DNA of 64,000 bases from Bacteroidales bacterium (GCA_016931575.1 JAFGEO010000088.1:62001-126000); one strand, 5' to 3'; positions 38,238 to 47,788 are shown, counted from the first letter of the stretch. A program made the numbers and translations. The notes: generated by a model not told the origin, from the letters alone.

Positions 38238-39545
38238 ATGAAAGTTTCCAGTCTGATTACCCGACGAATACAGTTTTTAGTAAGTTTAGTTACTGATCCC
38301 TTGGTTATGAAGGTCTTGCGTAATTTATTCAGGTACCTTATCGGGATTGTTTTTATCTTTTCAGGTTTCGCCAAGGCTATTGATCCCCTGGGCTCATCCT
38401 ATAAATTCGGCGATTATTTTGAAGCCTGGAAAGTACCGGGGATGGATGACATTACCCTGGCACTTGCCTACCTGCTGAGCAGCGCTGAACTGCTCATCGG
38501 CTTATGCCTCTTTTTCAAATTACGAATGAAAGTGACAGCCTGGGCATTGCTTCTTTTTATGCTTTTCTTTACCGGCCTGACTTTTATTATCGCCCTTACC
38601 GATCCGGTTTCAGATTGCGGCTGTTTCGGGGATGCATGGATACTCACAAACTGGCAGACCTTCTATAAAAACCTGATCTTCATGCTGCCCACCCTGTTGA
38701 TCTTCTTCGAGCGGAAAAAATTCAGCCCTTTTTATAAACCGGCCGTGGAATGGGCTATCGTATCGATCCTCTTTCTTGGCGGAGCAGGGCTTAATCACTA
38801 TTGCTTCCGGAATCTTCCGATCATCGATTTCAGGCCCTACCGGATCGGAGCCAATATACCCGCCGGTATGGAATACACAACGAAAAACAATTTCGATGAG
38901 CAGGATTTTGTTTTTGTGTATGAAAAAAATGGGGCGAGAAAGGAATTTTATATCAGTGACCTGCCCGATTCAAGCTGGCATTATATAGAAAGGATCGATA
39001 AGGTGCAAGAAGAGGACCTTCCTGAGGAGCCGCCAATCCATGACTTTGGATTAAGTCTGGGTGGTGTGGATTATGCCCCTGAAATGCTCGCCGATCAAGG
39101 ATACTCCTTACTCGTTGTAGCACATGATCTCACAAAATCTGACGCTGAAGGATTCAAGGCTGTGGCTTCGTTTACAAAGGCGGCGGTTGATAAGGGATAT
39201 GCTGTATACGGGATGTCTTCTACCGTGGATAAAACTGTTGAGGAGGTAATTAATACCTATGGGCTCCCCTTTGATTTTTATGCAGCTGATGATATTACCC
39301 TGAAAACAATGATCCGCAGTAATCCGGGGATAATACTCATTAAGGAGGGAACTGTTCTGGCAAAATGGCACTACAGGAATATCCCTTCCACAAAGTTTCT
39401 CGATGATCAGGGCATGGCAGGGGCGGTAACTGAAAGCATTGTACGCCAGGAAAACTATATTATCTTGTTTGTGATTTCACTGGTGGCTTTCCTGGCCCTG
39501 GGGATATATACTTTTACCTTATCAGGCAGGCGGCAGAAGGGATAA
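38238..39545 (+). CDS. BT_3928-type DoxX/MauE membrane protein with thioredoxin-like C-terminus
   Basis: A protein of 435 residues from the ATG at 38238; ATG 38307 is an alternative. The N-terminal part is a four-helix DoxX/MauE domain (RYLIGIVFIFSGFAKAIDP) with Cys127 and Cys129 in SDCGCFGD. A periplasmic portion follows, containing a thioredoxin-like region (about 285-400: YSLLVVAHDLT, NPGIILIKEGTVLAKW) but without a CxxC active site. A last helix closes the protein. A redox role with a quinone or disulfide partner is inferred. The gene lies before tpiA, as in Bacteroides. Confidence 0.82.
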   Translation: MKVSSLITRRIQFLVSLVTDPLVMKVLRNLFRYLIGIVFIFSGFAKAIDPLGSSYKFGDYFEAWKVPGMDDITLALAYLLSSAELLIGLCLFFKLRMKVTAWALLLFMLFFTGLTFIIALTDPVSDCGCFGDAWILTNWQTFYKNLIFMLPTLLIFFERKKFSPFYKPAVEWAIVSILFLGGAGLNHYCFRNLPIIDFRPYRIGANIPAGMEYTTKNNFDEQDFVFVYEKNGARKEFYISDLPDSSWHYIERIDKVQEEDLPEEPPIHDFGLSLGGVDYAPEMLADQGYSLLVVAHDLTKSDAEGFKAVASFTKAAVDKGYAVYGMSSTVDKTVEEVINTYGLPFDFYAADDITLKTMIRSNPGIILIKEGTVLAKWHYRNIPSTKFLDDQGMAGAVTESIVRQENYIILFVISLVAFLALGIYTFTLSGRRQKG

Positions 39546-39852
39546 GGCATTAGGTGGAAGGCAAATGGCACTAAGCAAAAGGGTTGGAGGCGATTTCTGG
39601 CGATACCCGTCTGAAATTAATACTGTACAGACGCAATGCATCGCCTCTCTGCAGCCCAGCCCCCAACAATTAATTCCTTCACCACCTCTCCCGTACTCCT
39701 GTTTTGACCCGCTATAATTAACAAAAACTTCCGGTCGTTCCACATCATTTTCACAGTTCCGGCGGCGCTTTATCCTTCATTCCCAAGGCTGTTAACCGAA
39801 TATTTCTTATTTTCGCGCCGGAATATAATTGTTTAAATAAAAATTCATTGAA
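39546..39852. other. 307-bp intergenic region before tpiA
   Basis: No gene is supported. It contains the imperfect inverted repeat at 39628-39651 and an AT-rich tpiA upstream segment. A TATTTTCG string about 30-40 nt before tpiA is a weak -7 candidate. Confidence 0.5.
39628..39651. repeat. Imperfect inverted repeat, GCAATGCATCGC core
   Basis: The element runs CAGACGCAATGCATCGCCTC to TCTG, with an ATGCAT palindromic centre and arms AGACGC/GCCTCT. It resembles short dispersed extragenic repeats seen in many Bacteroidota genomes. A decayed relative is at 19236-19258. Confidence 0.45.
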
Positions 39853-40602
39853 ATGAGAAAAAATATAGTTGTAGGTAACTGGAAAATGAACAAGGATCTT
39901 CAGGAAGGTATAGGCCTGGCTAAGGAAGTAAATGATAAGTTAACGGAATCTGATGTTACAGTCATCCTGTGTACTCCTGCTATTCATCTGGCTGAAGTGA
40001 AAAAAGCCGTTAGCAAATCAAATTTATTTATTGGTGCACAAAACTGTGCCGATAAGGAAAGTGGAGCCTATACAGGTGAGATATCAGCAGCCATGGTAAA
40101 ATCAACCGGAGCTGAATATGTGATCCTCGGACACTCTGAGCGCCGCGCATATTATGGTGAAACCAATGCCATCCTTGCTGAAAAAGTGAAACTTGCCCTG
40201 GCTAATGGCCTCACACCGATATTCTGTATCGGAGAGGTTCTGGAAGAAAGGGAAGCCGGAAAACATTTCGATGTCGTCAAAACTCAGCTTGAAGAGGGGC
40301 TCTACAGTCTTTCAGAAGCCGATTTCAAAAAAATCGTCCTTGCATACGAACCGGTTTGGGCAATCGGAACAGGTAAAACTGCCAGCCCGGATCAGGCACA
40401 GGAGATCCATAAAGTAATCCGCGACAGCGTTGCTGCCAAATACGGACAGGCAGTTGCTGCTGACTGTTCAATTCTTTATGGAGGTAGCTGCAAGGCTTCC
40501 AATGCTCCCGAGCTTTTCGCGAACCCGGATGTTGACGGTGGTCTGATTGGCGGCGCGGCACTCCATGCTGATGACTTCCTCGGTATAGTCACTGCGTTTT
40601 AA
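39853..40602 (+). CDS. tpiA: Triosephosphate isomerase
   Basis: A 249-residue TIM-barrel enzyme interconverting dihydroxyacetone phosphate and glyceraldehyde-3-phosphate. Catalytic residues: Lys11 (GNWKMNK), His94 (LGHSERR) and Glu166 ([11 protein letters not shown]). The phosphate-binding YGGS and LIGGAAL loops are intact. Length is standard. A long-loop terminator follows before prmA. Confidence 0.98.
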   Translation: MRKNIVVGNWKMNKDLQEGIGLAKEVNDKLTESDVTVILCTPAIHLAEVKKAVSKSNLFIGAQNCADKESGAYTGEISAAMVKSTGAEYVILGHSERRAYYGETNAILAEKVKLALANGLTPIFCIGEVLEEREAGKHFDVVKTQLEEGLYSLSEADFKKIVLAYEPVWAIGTGKTASPDQAQEIHKVIRDSVAAKYGQAVAADCSILYGGSCKASNAPELFANPDVDGGLIGGAALHADDFLGIVTAF

Positions 40603-40624
40603 CAAAAGCTTTCAACCTAATAAC

Positions 40625-40676
40625 AAAGGTGCCTGAAGGGTTCCGGCTTTTCGGATTTTTCCAGGCACCTTTCTTT
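40625..40676 (+). terminator. Terminator between tpiA and prmA
   Basis: AGGTGCCTG (40627-40635) and CAGGCACCT (40662-40670) form a perfect 9-bp stem, followed by TTCTTT. The 26-nt loop is long, with a possible inner CCGG...CGG stem. Its end is 12 bp from the prmA start, so it may attenuate rather than fully separate the genes. Confidence 0.65.
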
Positions 40677-40687
40677 ATAGTAATACT

Positions 40688-41524
40688 ATGCATACATCTG
40701 TCGCCATTACCCTCCATCCCGATACTCCTGAATTCCGGGAAATGCTGATTGCCCAGCTGGATATTCACGGTTTCGAAGGGGTTTTTGAGGAAGATGAACG
40801 GATCATCGCCTATATTCCTGCCCTCCAACTGGATGAATCGGCGCTGATGGAACTGGAGAGGGATATGCAATACCTGGGCTGTACCCCCGGCTTCTTCAGA
40901 GAAGATATTGAAGAACAGAACTGGAACAGTGTATGGGAGCAGAATTTTGAACCTGTTGTAATCGAGGGATTATGTGCAGTGCGGGCCCCTTTTCATGATC
41001 GCTTTCCGGATGTGCAGCACGAAATTACCATCGAGCCAAAGATGTCGTTTGGCACGGGTCACCACCAAACCACCCGCTTGATCATGCAGGAATTGTTTAA
41101 CCTGGATGTCCGTAATAAAAAGGTGCTGGATATGGGATGCGGCACCGGAGTGCTGGCCATCCTGGCCTTAAAACTTGGTGCCTCATCGCTTACTGCAATT
41201 GATATCGACGATTGGGCATACGAGAATACCCTGGAGAACATTGCCAGGAACGATTGCCCCGGAATTGAGGTGAAAAAAGGATCTGTTGAAGCAATCCCCG
41301 AAGTGGAGTATGAGCTGATCCTGGCTAATATCAACCGCAATATCCTGCTGGAGCAGATCCCTGTCTATGTCCTGCATATGGCTCCTAAAGCAAGCCTGGT
41401 CCTGAGTGGTATCCTTGTCGAAGATGAGGCGATTATCCGTAAAAGGGCATCGGAATTCAACCTCGAATTTGTATCATCCAACACACTTGATAAATGGATG
41501 ATGTTGATCTTTCAGCGGAATTGA
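40688..41524 (+). CDS. prmA: Ribosomal protein L11 methyltransferase
   Basis: A 278-residue class I methyltransferase that trimethylates L11. The N-terminal substrate-recognition domain covers about 1-95. The linker NWNSVWEQNFEPVVI and MSFGTGHHQTTRL lead into the SAM-binding loop DMGCGTGVLAI starting at Asp148. The LILANINRNILL motif matches the family. The gene starts right after the tpiA terminator. Length is slightly below the E. coli protein (293). Confidence 0.94.
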   Translation: MHTSVAITLHPDTPEFREMLIAQLDIHGFEGVFEEDERIIAYIPALQLDESALMELERDMQYLGCTPGFFREDIEEQNWNSVWEQNFEPVVIEGLCAVRAPFHDRFPDVQHEITIEPKMSFGTGHHQTTRLIMQELFNLDVRNKKVLDMGCGTGVLAILALKLGASSLTAIDIDDWAYENTLENIARNDCPGIEVKKGSVEAIPEVEYELILANINRNILLEQIPVYVLHMAPKASLVLSGILVEDEAIIRKRASEFNLEFVSSNTLDKWMMLIFQRN

Positions 41525-41648
41525 CTATTTTTAATCATAGAACACGGCTAATACTCTGTGTCTGTAAAACGAAGAGGTGACGAGGTGTTACCTCAGGTAT
41601 CATTTTCGAATTTTCCGGGATTGATCCGCAAAACTAAAACCAACTTGT

Positions 41649-44600
41649 ATGGCAGGCAGTACAAGATATATTCCCTGTTTCAGGATAGTTCTGTTTATCC
41701 TTTTCGCAGTTATTATTGGTACGCAGGCAGCTGCCCAGCGTAACGAGGTCTTCTCCGGCGATCAACAGCTGTTCATCGAAGAACTCGAGGATTATATGAA
41801 AAATCTTCCGGAACAGTACGAGGAAGTGCTGGATAGCTTTATTTATGCCTGGGAGGAAGATAGTGCCTTTACCGTGACGGAAATGCAGGATATCATAAAC
41901 CTGAGTCGCCTGCTTGTATCCCGGAAAGCCAGGGCCTATCCCCATTATCACAGTTTTATGTCCTGCATACTCGCTTTTAAGAGATTCAATACAAATCCAC
42001 AGAATTATGCCAACTGGGTTGAAGGATTCAGCGCCATGCTCGACAACCGGAAAACCAAAACCAGTGAGTTCGACAATGTCATAAGTGTGACGGATAACCT
42101 GTTGCGGAAAGGATATATTTATTCCTCCGGTTCAACCATCTGGAAAGTGAGCAGCAGGCAGTATACAATTAGCCCAAAACCTGACATGGAGATCCTCTTT
42201 GATAAGGTGGACCTTACCTGTTATGCCAAAAGGGACAGTATGCACCTGTTTGAGACCGGTGGCAGTGTTTTTCCCATCGAAAGCCGTTGGGAGGGTTCCG
42301 GCGGACTGGTTACCTGGGAACGTGGAGGATACATGCGTTCCGAGGTGTTTGCCAGGATACCGGAATATAGAATCGACCTGAGTAAATCAGAATATGAAGT
42401 CGAAAATGTGAGCTTTACGAATAAACTTTATTTCGATGAACCGCTCTTCGGCCGGTTGGAAGATAAGGTTAAACTCAATAATGAGCCGGAGGACGCAACC
42501 TATCCCAGGTTTTATTCCTATACCAAGGAATTCCTGATCGAGGACCTGTATGAGAATATCGACTATGAGGGGGGATTGTCCATGCAGGGGGCAAAACTTG
42601 TCGGGACAGGTACCGAGGAGAAAAATGCACACCTGAATATCTACCGGAATGATACCCTGGTGCTCAGGGCATCATCGGTTTTCTTTGGTTTCCGCTCCGA
42701 CAGGGTTTCCAGTGAGCGCACTTCCATTACCATCAAACTTGAAAACGACTCCATTTACCATCCCGATCTGTTCTTTACTTACCGTGTAAGGAACAAGGAG
42801 CTAACCCTCCTGAAAACGGATAACTTCACCTCCCAGGGGCCCTATTCCAATTCCTACCATAAGGTGGATATGAATTTCGACCAGCTGACCTGGAATATGG
42901 ATGAAGATGTCATGAATTTCACAGCCCCAAGGGGTGCCGCCATCGGAAATGCCTATTTTGAATCCGTCAACTATTTTAATTACGATAAGTACATCGACAT
43001 GATGCTGCTGGATGAAAGGCACCCTTTATACATCCTGAAAGAATTTGCCGGTTTATACGGCAGTGATGAATTCCCGATCCAGGCTTTTGCTGATTACCAG
43101 AATATGCCGCTTCATCAGGTCCAGCAGCAAACCATGCGAATGGCATTTGGCGGTTTTGTATACTATGATATGAACACCGGAATGGTGAAGCTGAAACCAC
43201 GCCTCTACGACTACCTGGCAGCCAGCATTAACAAGATCGATTACGATGTTATTGGTTTTGCATCCAGGGTGGAAGCCCCCCTGGAAAATGCTGTTTATAA
43301 CATTAAAAACAATGACCTGATCATTAACGGAATTCCTGAGATTCAGGTCAGCGATTCCCAGAGTGTTATTATATATCCGCGTTACAACCGGATTACACTG
43401 AAGGAAGACAGGGACTTTCTGTTTGATGGGGAGGTGGAGGCTGGACTCCTGAAATTCTATGGGAATAATTTCTTTTTCGATTATGACGACTTCAAAATTA
43501 CCCTGACCAGTGTAGATTCCCTGCATTTGGAATTTATTAGCGGGCAACTCGACGGATTTGGGCTGCCAATGACCGAACATGTTAAAAACAGGCTGCAGTA
43601 TATTACCGGAGAGGTCCTGATCGACGATCCCAATAATAAATCGGGTCGGGAGAGCAATCCTGAATACCCCATTTTTAAGAGTCTTGAGAATTCCTACGTG
43701 TATTATGAGGGCAGTAAGATCGAGGGGGGAGTGTATGAGTCCAGTGATTTCTTTTTCGAAGTATATCCCTTTGAAATGGACAGCCTGGATAATTTTAACT
43801 ACAAGGACCTGAATTTTAAAGGTGAGTTTGTCTCGGCCGGAGTGTTTCCGGCTTTTGAAAAGGAACTGTCGCTGCAACCGGACAATTCGCTTGGTTTTTA
43901 CCATAAGACCCCTCCGGAAGGTTTTCCCATCTACGGAGGTAAAGGTACCTTTAACAATGAGATCAGGCTCTCAAACGAAGGTCTGAGAGGCGATGGCGTG
44001 CTGAAATACCTTACGTCCACCACCTGGTCCGATGATTTTATTTTTTATCCGGACTCTATGAATACAAAATCAACACGGTACCAGATCGAACAGCAGAATG
44101 CGGGAACTGAATATCCCCGGGTAAACTCACAGAACAGTTACATCCACTGGCTACCTTATGCGGATGAGATGTACGCCTTTAAGACGGATACGGACTTTAA
44201 CATGTTCAACGATTCAACCTTTCTGAAAGGGGACCTTACCCTCACGCCATCCGGACTTTCAGGAAGGGGGCGTATGGACCTTAGGAACTCGGACCTGCGA
44301 TCGGATTATTTTACCTATAAATCGCAGGAAATCCTGTCGGATACAGCTGATTTCTTTCTGAAATCCTTGCATAAAGAAGGATTTACAGTGCTTTCAGAGA
44401 ATGTAAATGCCCGGATCGATTACCGCAGGAAGAAAGGATGGTTCAAGTCGAATGAGGATTTCGCCCTCGTGAACTTCCCGGACAATAAATACATCAGCTA
44501 CCTGGATTATTTTGTGTGGGATATGACTAAAAAGGAACTTGCCATGGGATCCCCTGCCGCTACAGCTGAGGTAGATTATACCAATGAGGACAGTGAGCCG

Positions 44601-46184
44601 GACGGACCCCGATACATTTCCCTGCACCATGAGCAGGATTCGCTGAATTTCGTAAGCCCTCTGGCGTATTACGATTATGAGAATAACTTTATTGATGCCA
44701 GGGGTGTGAAATTTATCAGGGTGGCCGATGCAAGGATTTATCCGGACTCAGGCAGGGTGACCATTGAACCCGATGCCAAAATGCGGAAGCTGGTAAATGC
44801 GCGTATCCGCACCAATGTGCAGACCAGGTTCCATACCATCCACACAGCTACCCTGAATATTTTCGGGAAACGCAATTACAGCGGCATCGGGAATTTCGAT
44901 TATGTCGATGAAAATGATGATGTGCAAGTGATCCATTTTAGTGAGATCAAGGTGGATGACGATCAGCAGACTATTGCTTCCGGTGATATCTATGAAGAGG
45001 CAAACTTTATGCTGAGCCCCGTATATCACTTCAAGGGAAAGGCTTTCCTCGTTTCCCGCGATTCATTGCTAACATTCAACGGGGGTGTTATCCTGCAATA
45101 TAACTGTGAACTTCCCGTTCAGAGCTGGTTCAGTTTTGAAACCCGTATTAATCCCGAGGACATTTACCTGCCTGTTCCTGATCGGCCCGCGGACATCGAT
45201 CAACAGGAGCTGTTCTCCGGGGTCCAGCTTTATTACGATTCGGTGCATCTCTATCCGGCATTCCTGAGTGCACATAAAAGCTATAGTGACAATCCTGTAG
45301 CCACTTCCAGCGGTTACCTGCACTATGATAAAGCTTCCAATCTGTTTAAAATCGGATCGATGGAAAAGATCGGTGATTTTAACCTTCCGGAAGATTACCT
45401 GAGTTTTGACAGGAACGAATGCCGTTTGTATGGAGAAGGAAAAATTGATCTTGGGGAAGATCTCGGACAGGTAAAACTCAATGCCTTTGGAAATGTCCGG
45501 CAGGAGGTTAGTACCAATGAAACCTTCCTGGATATTGCCTTGATGATGGATTTCTTTATGGATCCTGCCATGATACACGTAATGGCGAATGAGATTGACA
45601 GCGCCGGAAGTCTTAACCCGGTGGATATCGGAAGGTCGGTATGGCAGAAAACCCTGCACCGGGCCATCGGAATTGAAAAAACCCAACAACTGACGGATGA
45701 GCTGACGCTCTTCGGAAGCATTAAAGAACTGCCGCCGGAGATACGCCATACGATCGTATTCAGTGAGCTGAAGCTGAAATGGAATGACTACAGGAACTCA
45801 TACCAATCGGTTGGCCCCATAGGGATAGCTTCTATTGATGATGTACAGATCAATAAAAAGATGAATGGTTTTATGGAGCTGCAGATAAAACGCAGCGGGG
45901 ATATTTTTGATCTTTACCTGGAAATCGATGAACGTACATACTATTATTTCGGGTATACGCGTGGTGTTATGCAGACCCTTTCCAGCAACCGGGTGTATGC
46001 TGAGACGATCTTTAACATGAAGCCTAAAGACAGGAAGCTAAAGGTTCCAAGAAACGAGACTTCCTATATTTATGTTCTTTCCACAGACAGGAAGAAGAAT
46101 AATTTCTATCTGAGATACCAGGATGCTCTCAGGGGGGTGGACAGCGAACCCGGAACAGAGGAAGAGTATGAAGATCTTGAATGA
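41649..46184 (+). CDS. Large exported protein of unknown function (1511 aa)
   Basis: I do not recognise a named family. A signal peptide ends near residue 29 (GTQAAAQ). The mature protein is mostly beta-rich with few cysteines and no internal membrane helix. A degenerate repeat is visible: GLRGDGVL followed by DDFIFYPDS at about 778-800, and GLSGRGRM followed by SDYFTYKSQ at about 869-890, about 91 residues apart. Residues about 430-560 look helical. The C-terminus is acidic (EEEYEDLE). Similar giant proteins occur as conserved hypotheticals in Bacteroidota, as far as I recall. Location is periplasmic or outer-membrane associated; no C-terminal T9SS signal is evident. It is likely a single-gene unit. 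Confidence 0.8.
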   Translation: MAGSTRYIPCFRIVLFILFAVIIGTQAAAQRNEVFSGDQQLFIEELEDYMKNLPEQYEEVLDSFIYAWEEDSAFTVTEMQDIINLSRLLVSRKARAYPHYHSFMSCILAFKRFNTNPQNYANWVEGFSAMLDNRKTKTSEFDNVISVTDNLLRKGYIYSSGSTIWKVSSRQYTISPKPDMEILFDKVDLTCYAKRDSMHLFETGGSVFPIESRWEGSGGLVTWERGGYMRSEVFARIPEYRIDLSKSEYEVENVSFTNKLYFDEPLFGRLEDKVKLNNEPEDATYPRFYSYTKEFLIEDLYENIDYEGGLSMQGAKLVGTGTEEKNAHLNIYRNDTLVLRASSVFFGFRSDRVSSERTSITIKLENDSIYHPDLFFTYRVRNKELTLLKTDNFTSQGPYSNSYHKVDMNFDQLTWNMDEDVMNFTAPRGAAIGNAYFESVNYFNYDKYIDMMLLDERHPLYILKEFAGLYGSDEFPIQAFADYQNMPLHQVQQQTMRMAFGGFVYYDMNTGMVKLKPRLYDYLAASINKIDYDVIGFASRVEAPLENAVYNIKNNDLIINGIPEIQVSDSQSVIIYPRYNRITLKEDRDFLFDGEVEAGLLKFYGNNFFFDYDDFKITLTSVDSLHLEFISGQLDGFGLPMTEHVKNRLQYITGEVLIDDPNNKSGRESNPEYPIFKSLENSYVYYEGSKIEGGVYESSDFFFEVYPFEMDSLDNFNYKDLNFKGEFVSAGVFPAFEKELSLQPDNSLGFYHKTPPEGFPIYGGKGTFNNEIRLSNEGLRGDGVLKYLTSTTWSDDFIFYPDSMNTKSTRYQIEQQNAGTEYPRVNSQNSYIHWLPYADEMYAFKTDTDFNMFNDSTFLKGDLTLTPSGLSGRGRMDLRNSDLRSDYFTYKSQEILSDTADFFLKSLHKEGFTVLSENVNARIDYRRKKGWFKSNEDFALVNFPDNKYISYLDYFVWDMTKKELAMGSPAATAEVDYTNEDSEPDGPRYISLHHEQDSLNFVSPLAYYDYENNFIDARGVKFIRVADARIYPDSGRVTIEPDAKMRKLVNARIRTNVQTRFHTIHTATLNIFGKRNYSGIGNFDYVDENDDVQVIHFSEIKVDDDQQTIASGDIYEEANFMLSPVYHFKGKAFLVSRDSLLTFNGGVILQYNCELPVQSWFSFETRINPEDIYLPVPDRPADIDQQELFSGVQLYYDSVHLYPAFLSAHKSYSDNPVATSSGYLHYDKASNLFKIGSMEKIGDFNLPEDYLSFDRNECRLYGEGKIDLGEDLGQVKLNAFGNVRQEVSTNETFLDIALMMDFFMDPAMIHVMANEIDSAGSLNPVDIGRSVWQKTLHRAIGIEKTQQLTDELTLFGSIKELPPEIRHTIVFSELKLKWNDYRNSYQSVGPIGIASIDDVQINKKMNGFMELQIKRSGDIFDLYLEIDERTYYYFGYTRGVMQTLSSNRVYAETIFNMKPKDRKLKVPRNETSYIYVLSTDRKKNNFYLRYQDALRGVDSEPGTEEEYEDLE

Positions 46185-46201
46185 TGTTGTGAATAAACCA
46201 C

Positions 46202-46699
46202 TTATCTCCTTCTTTCCAGTTCTACTACTTCCAGGTCCAGGATATCTTTTCCGCTGATCACAAAGCGGATGAGGGTACGGATGCTGTGCATGCCTGATTT
46301 TCCCGCAGCTCCCGGATTGATATGCAACAGGTTAAGTTTCTTGTCGGGAATTACCTTCAGGATATGGGAATGCCCCGAAATAAAAAGGTCTGGGGGCTCA
46401 TGCCTGAGGAGATCGCTGATCGAAGGGTCGTAACGTCCGGGGTAGCCCCCGATATGCTTCATCACTACCCGGACTTCTTCAAGTGTGAATTTTTCAACCT
46501 CGGTGAGGGAAATCCGGATGGCATGGCTGTCAATATTGCCGTACACAGCCCTTAGCGGCTTGTAATTGCGTAACTGATCCAGTACTTCTGTGGTCCCGAT
46601 ATCCCCGGCATGCCATATTTCATCACATTTGTCCAGGTGATGCAGGATCCGGTCATCAAGGTATCCATGGGTGTCAGAAAGCAGTCCTATTTTTTTCAT
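46202..46699 (-). CDS. YfcE-type metallophosphoesterase
   Basis: A protein of 165 residues from the ATG at 46699. Metal-binding motifs of the calcineurin-like fold are in order: LSDTHG (Asp9, His11), HAGDIG, GNIDSH and SGHSHI. Small YfcE/MJ0936-like enzymes hydrolyse phosphodiesters in vitro; the natural substrate is unknown. A longer frame (to 46723) would overlap the TACCTTTG promoter motif, which lies only 6 nt before this ATG. It is divergent from rsmE and convergent with the 1511-residue gene (17 bp gap). Confidence 0.9.
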   Translation of the reverse strand: MKKIGLLSDTHGYLDDRILHHLDKCDEIWHAGDIGTTEVLDQLRNYKPLRAVYGNIDSHAIRISLTEVEKFTLEEVRVVMKHIGGYPGRYDPSISDLLRHEPPDLFISGHSHILKVIPDKKLNLLHINPGAAGKSGMHSIRTLIRFVISGKDILDLEVVELERRR

Positions 46700-46705
46700 A
46701 CAGGA

Positions 46706-46713
46706 CAAAGGTA
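46706..46713 (-). promoter_or_regulatory. Putative -7 element for the phosphoesterase gene
   Basis: Minus-strand TACCTTTG matches TAnnTTTG exactly, and the ATG follows after only 6 nt, so the transcript would be leaderless or nearly so. Confidence 0.45.
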
Positions 46714-46734
46714 GGTGAATCATCTAATTTTTCA

Positions 46735-46742
46735 GATATTTG
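46735..46742 (+). promoter_or_regulatory. Putative -7 element for rsmE
   Basis: GATATTTG matches TAnnTTTG with one mismatch and ends exactly 6 nt before the rsmE ATG, mirroring the divergent gene. Confidence 0.4.
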
Positions 46743-46748
46743 CAAATT

Positions 46749-47459
46749 ATGGCTTTGTTTTATCTGGAAAATATCAACGGCAAAGTGCTGGATCTCCCCG
46801 AGGAAGAATCACGCCACATACTGAAAGTGCTGCGCATGCGCGGGGATGATCCGCTTGAACTGACTGATGGCAAAGGACTCTTCTGTAGGGCGAAGATATC
46901 AGAGACCGGAAAAAAAATTGTCAGGGTGGAGATTATCGAAAGGCAGCAGCTTACCAGTCCCAGGAATTACAAACTTCACATGGCAGTTGCTCCGGTAAAG
47001 AACCTTGACCGCTTTGAGTGGTTTCTCGAAAAAGCAACCGAAATAGGCATCGATGAAATTTCCCCTGTGATCACACAGAATTCAGAGCGTACCAGTCTCA
47101 GGCCCGACCGTTTGGAGAAAATCCTGATCGCCGCCATGAAACAATCCCTGAAGGTGCATAAACCGGTGTTGAACCCAACGATCACCCTTGAGAAGTTTTT
47201 AAGGATAAAAAGGCCGGATTACCAGTTATTTATAGCCTATTGTGGAGAAAATAACAGGCGTTTGCTTAAAAATTCGTACCAAAAAGGCAGAAACTCAGTT
47301 ATACTCATAGGCCCGGAAGGAGATTTTACAGAAGAAGAAGTGAGTCTGGCAAAGGCCATGGATTATCAGGTAGTTAGTTTGGGAGACAGTCGCCTGAGAA
47401 CCGAAACAGCAGCTGTGGTGGCCTGTCATAGTTTTGAGATCCTGAACCAATCAGAATAG
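46749..47459 (+). CDS. rsmE: 16S rRNA (uracil1498-N3)-methyltransferase
   Basis: A protein of 236 residues from the ATG at 46749; a TTG nine bases earlier is part of a -7-like motif. It is a SPOUT methyltransferase with an N-terminal PUA-like domain (HILKVLRMRGDD) and the C-terminal knot signatures IGPEGDFTEEEV and SLGDSRLRTETAA. It methylates U1498 of 16S rRNA. Length matches the family (about 240). The next 430 bp hold only decayed sequence. Confidence 0.94.
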   Translation: MALFYLENINGKVLDLPEEESRHILKVLRMRGDDPLELTDGKGLFCRAKISETGKKIVRVEIIERQQLTSPRNYKLHMAVAPVKNLDRFEWFLEKATEIGIDEISPVITQNSERTSLRPDRLEKILIAAMKQSLKVHKPVLNPTITLEKFLRIKRPDYQLFIAYCGENNRRLLKNSYQKGRNSVILIGPEGDFTEEEVSLAKAMDYQVVSLGDSRLRTETAAVVACHSFEILNQSE

Positions 47460-47476
47460 ACTAAATACACTACATC

Positions 47477-47536
47477 ATGCAAAACAAAATTGCAACTGAA
47501 ACCTTTCAGAACGGATTTAATTGCGCTCAGCCCTGA
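47477..47536 (+). pseudogene. C_GCAxxG_C_C family gene remnant, N-terminus only
   Basis: ATG at 47477 opens MQNKIATETFQNGFNCAQP and then TGA. The NGFNCAQ segment is the hallmark N-terminus of the C_GCAxxG_C_C family (usual length about 140 aa), small cysteine-rich redox-type proteins. The conserved GCAxxG and later cysteines are not found downstream, so the rest is lost. Short length means chance similarity cannot be excluded. Confidence 0.5.
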
Positions 47537-47656
47537 TTCTCGAAAAATTGTTGAAAGAATAGCTCTTTCTAATCAATCTGGACTCGATCAATCCCAATTT
47601 TAGTATTGTATTTATACCGATACCCTTGAATAGTCCTGACTTAACCGGATTATTGA

Positions 47657-47788
47657 CAATGGGACACAGGAAAGGGGGGAGCGGTTTCCTTCCAGTATGA
47701 AACCAGCCTTAAACCCGGAAAGGATGCATTCAGGACATCAGACCTTCAGCCCGCTGACATTATTGTCAGGGGGGATGAGGATTTATAA
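47657..47788 (+). pseudogene. Protein-like tail fragment of unknown origin
   Basis: From 47657 a 43-codon frame reads as well-composed protein (WDTGKGGAVSF at the start, ending QPADIIVRGDEDL, then TAA). It has no start codon and a TGA directly upstream. It may be the 3' end of a deleted gene. The family is not recognised. Confidence 0.3.

Noticed and set aside
43053-43904. 283-codon antisense frame inside the 1511-residue gene
   Set aside because: Composition is that of a reverse-strand shadow (Ile/His/Val rich) with no motif.
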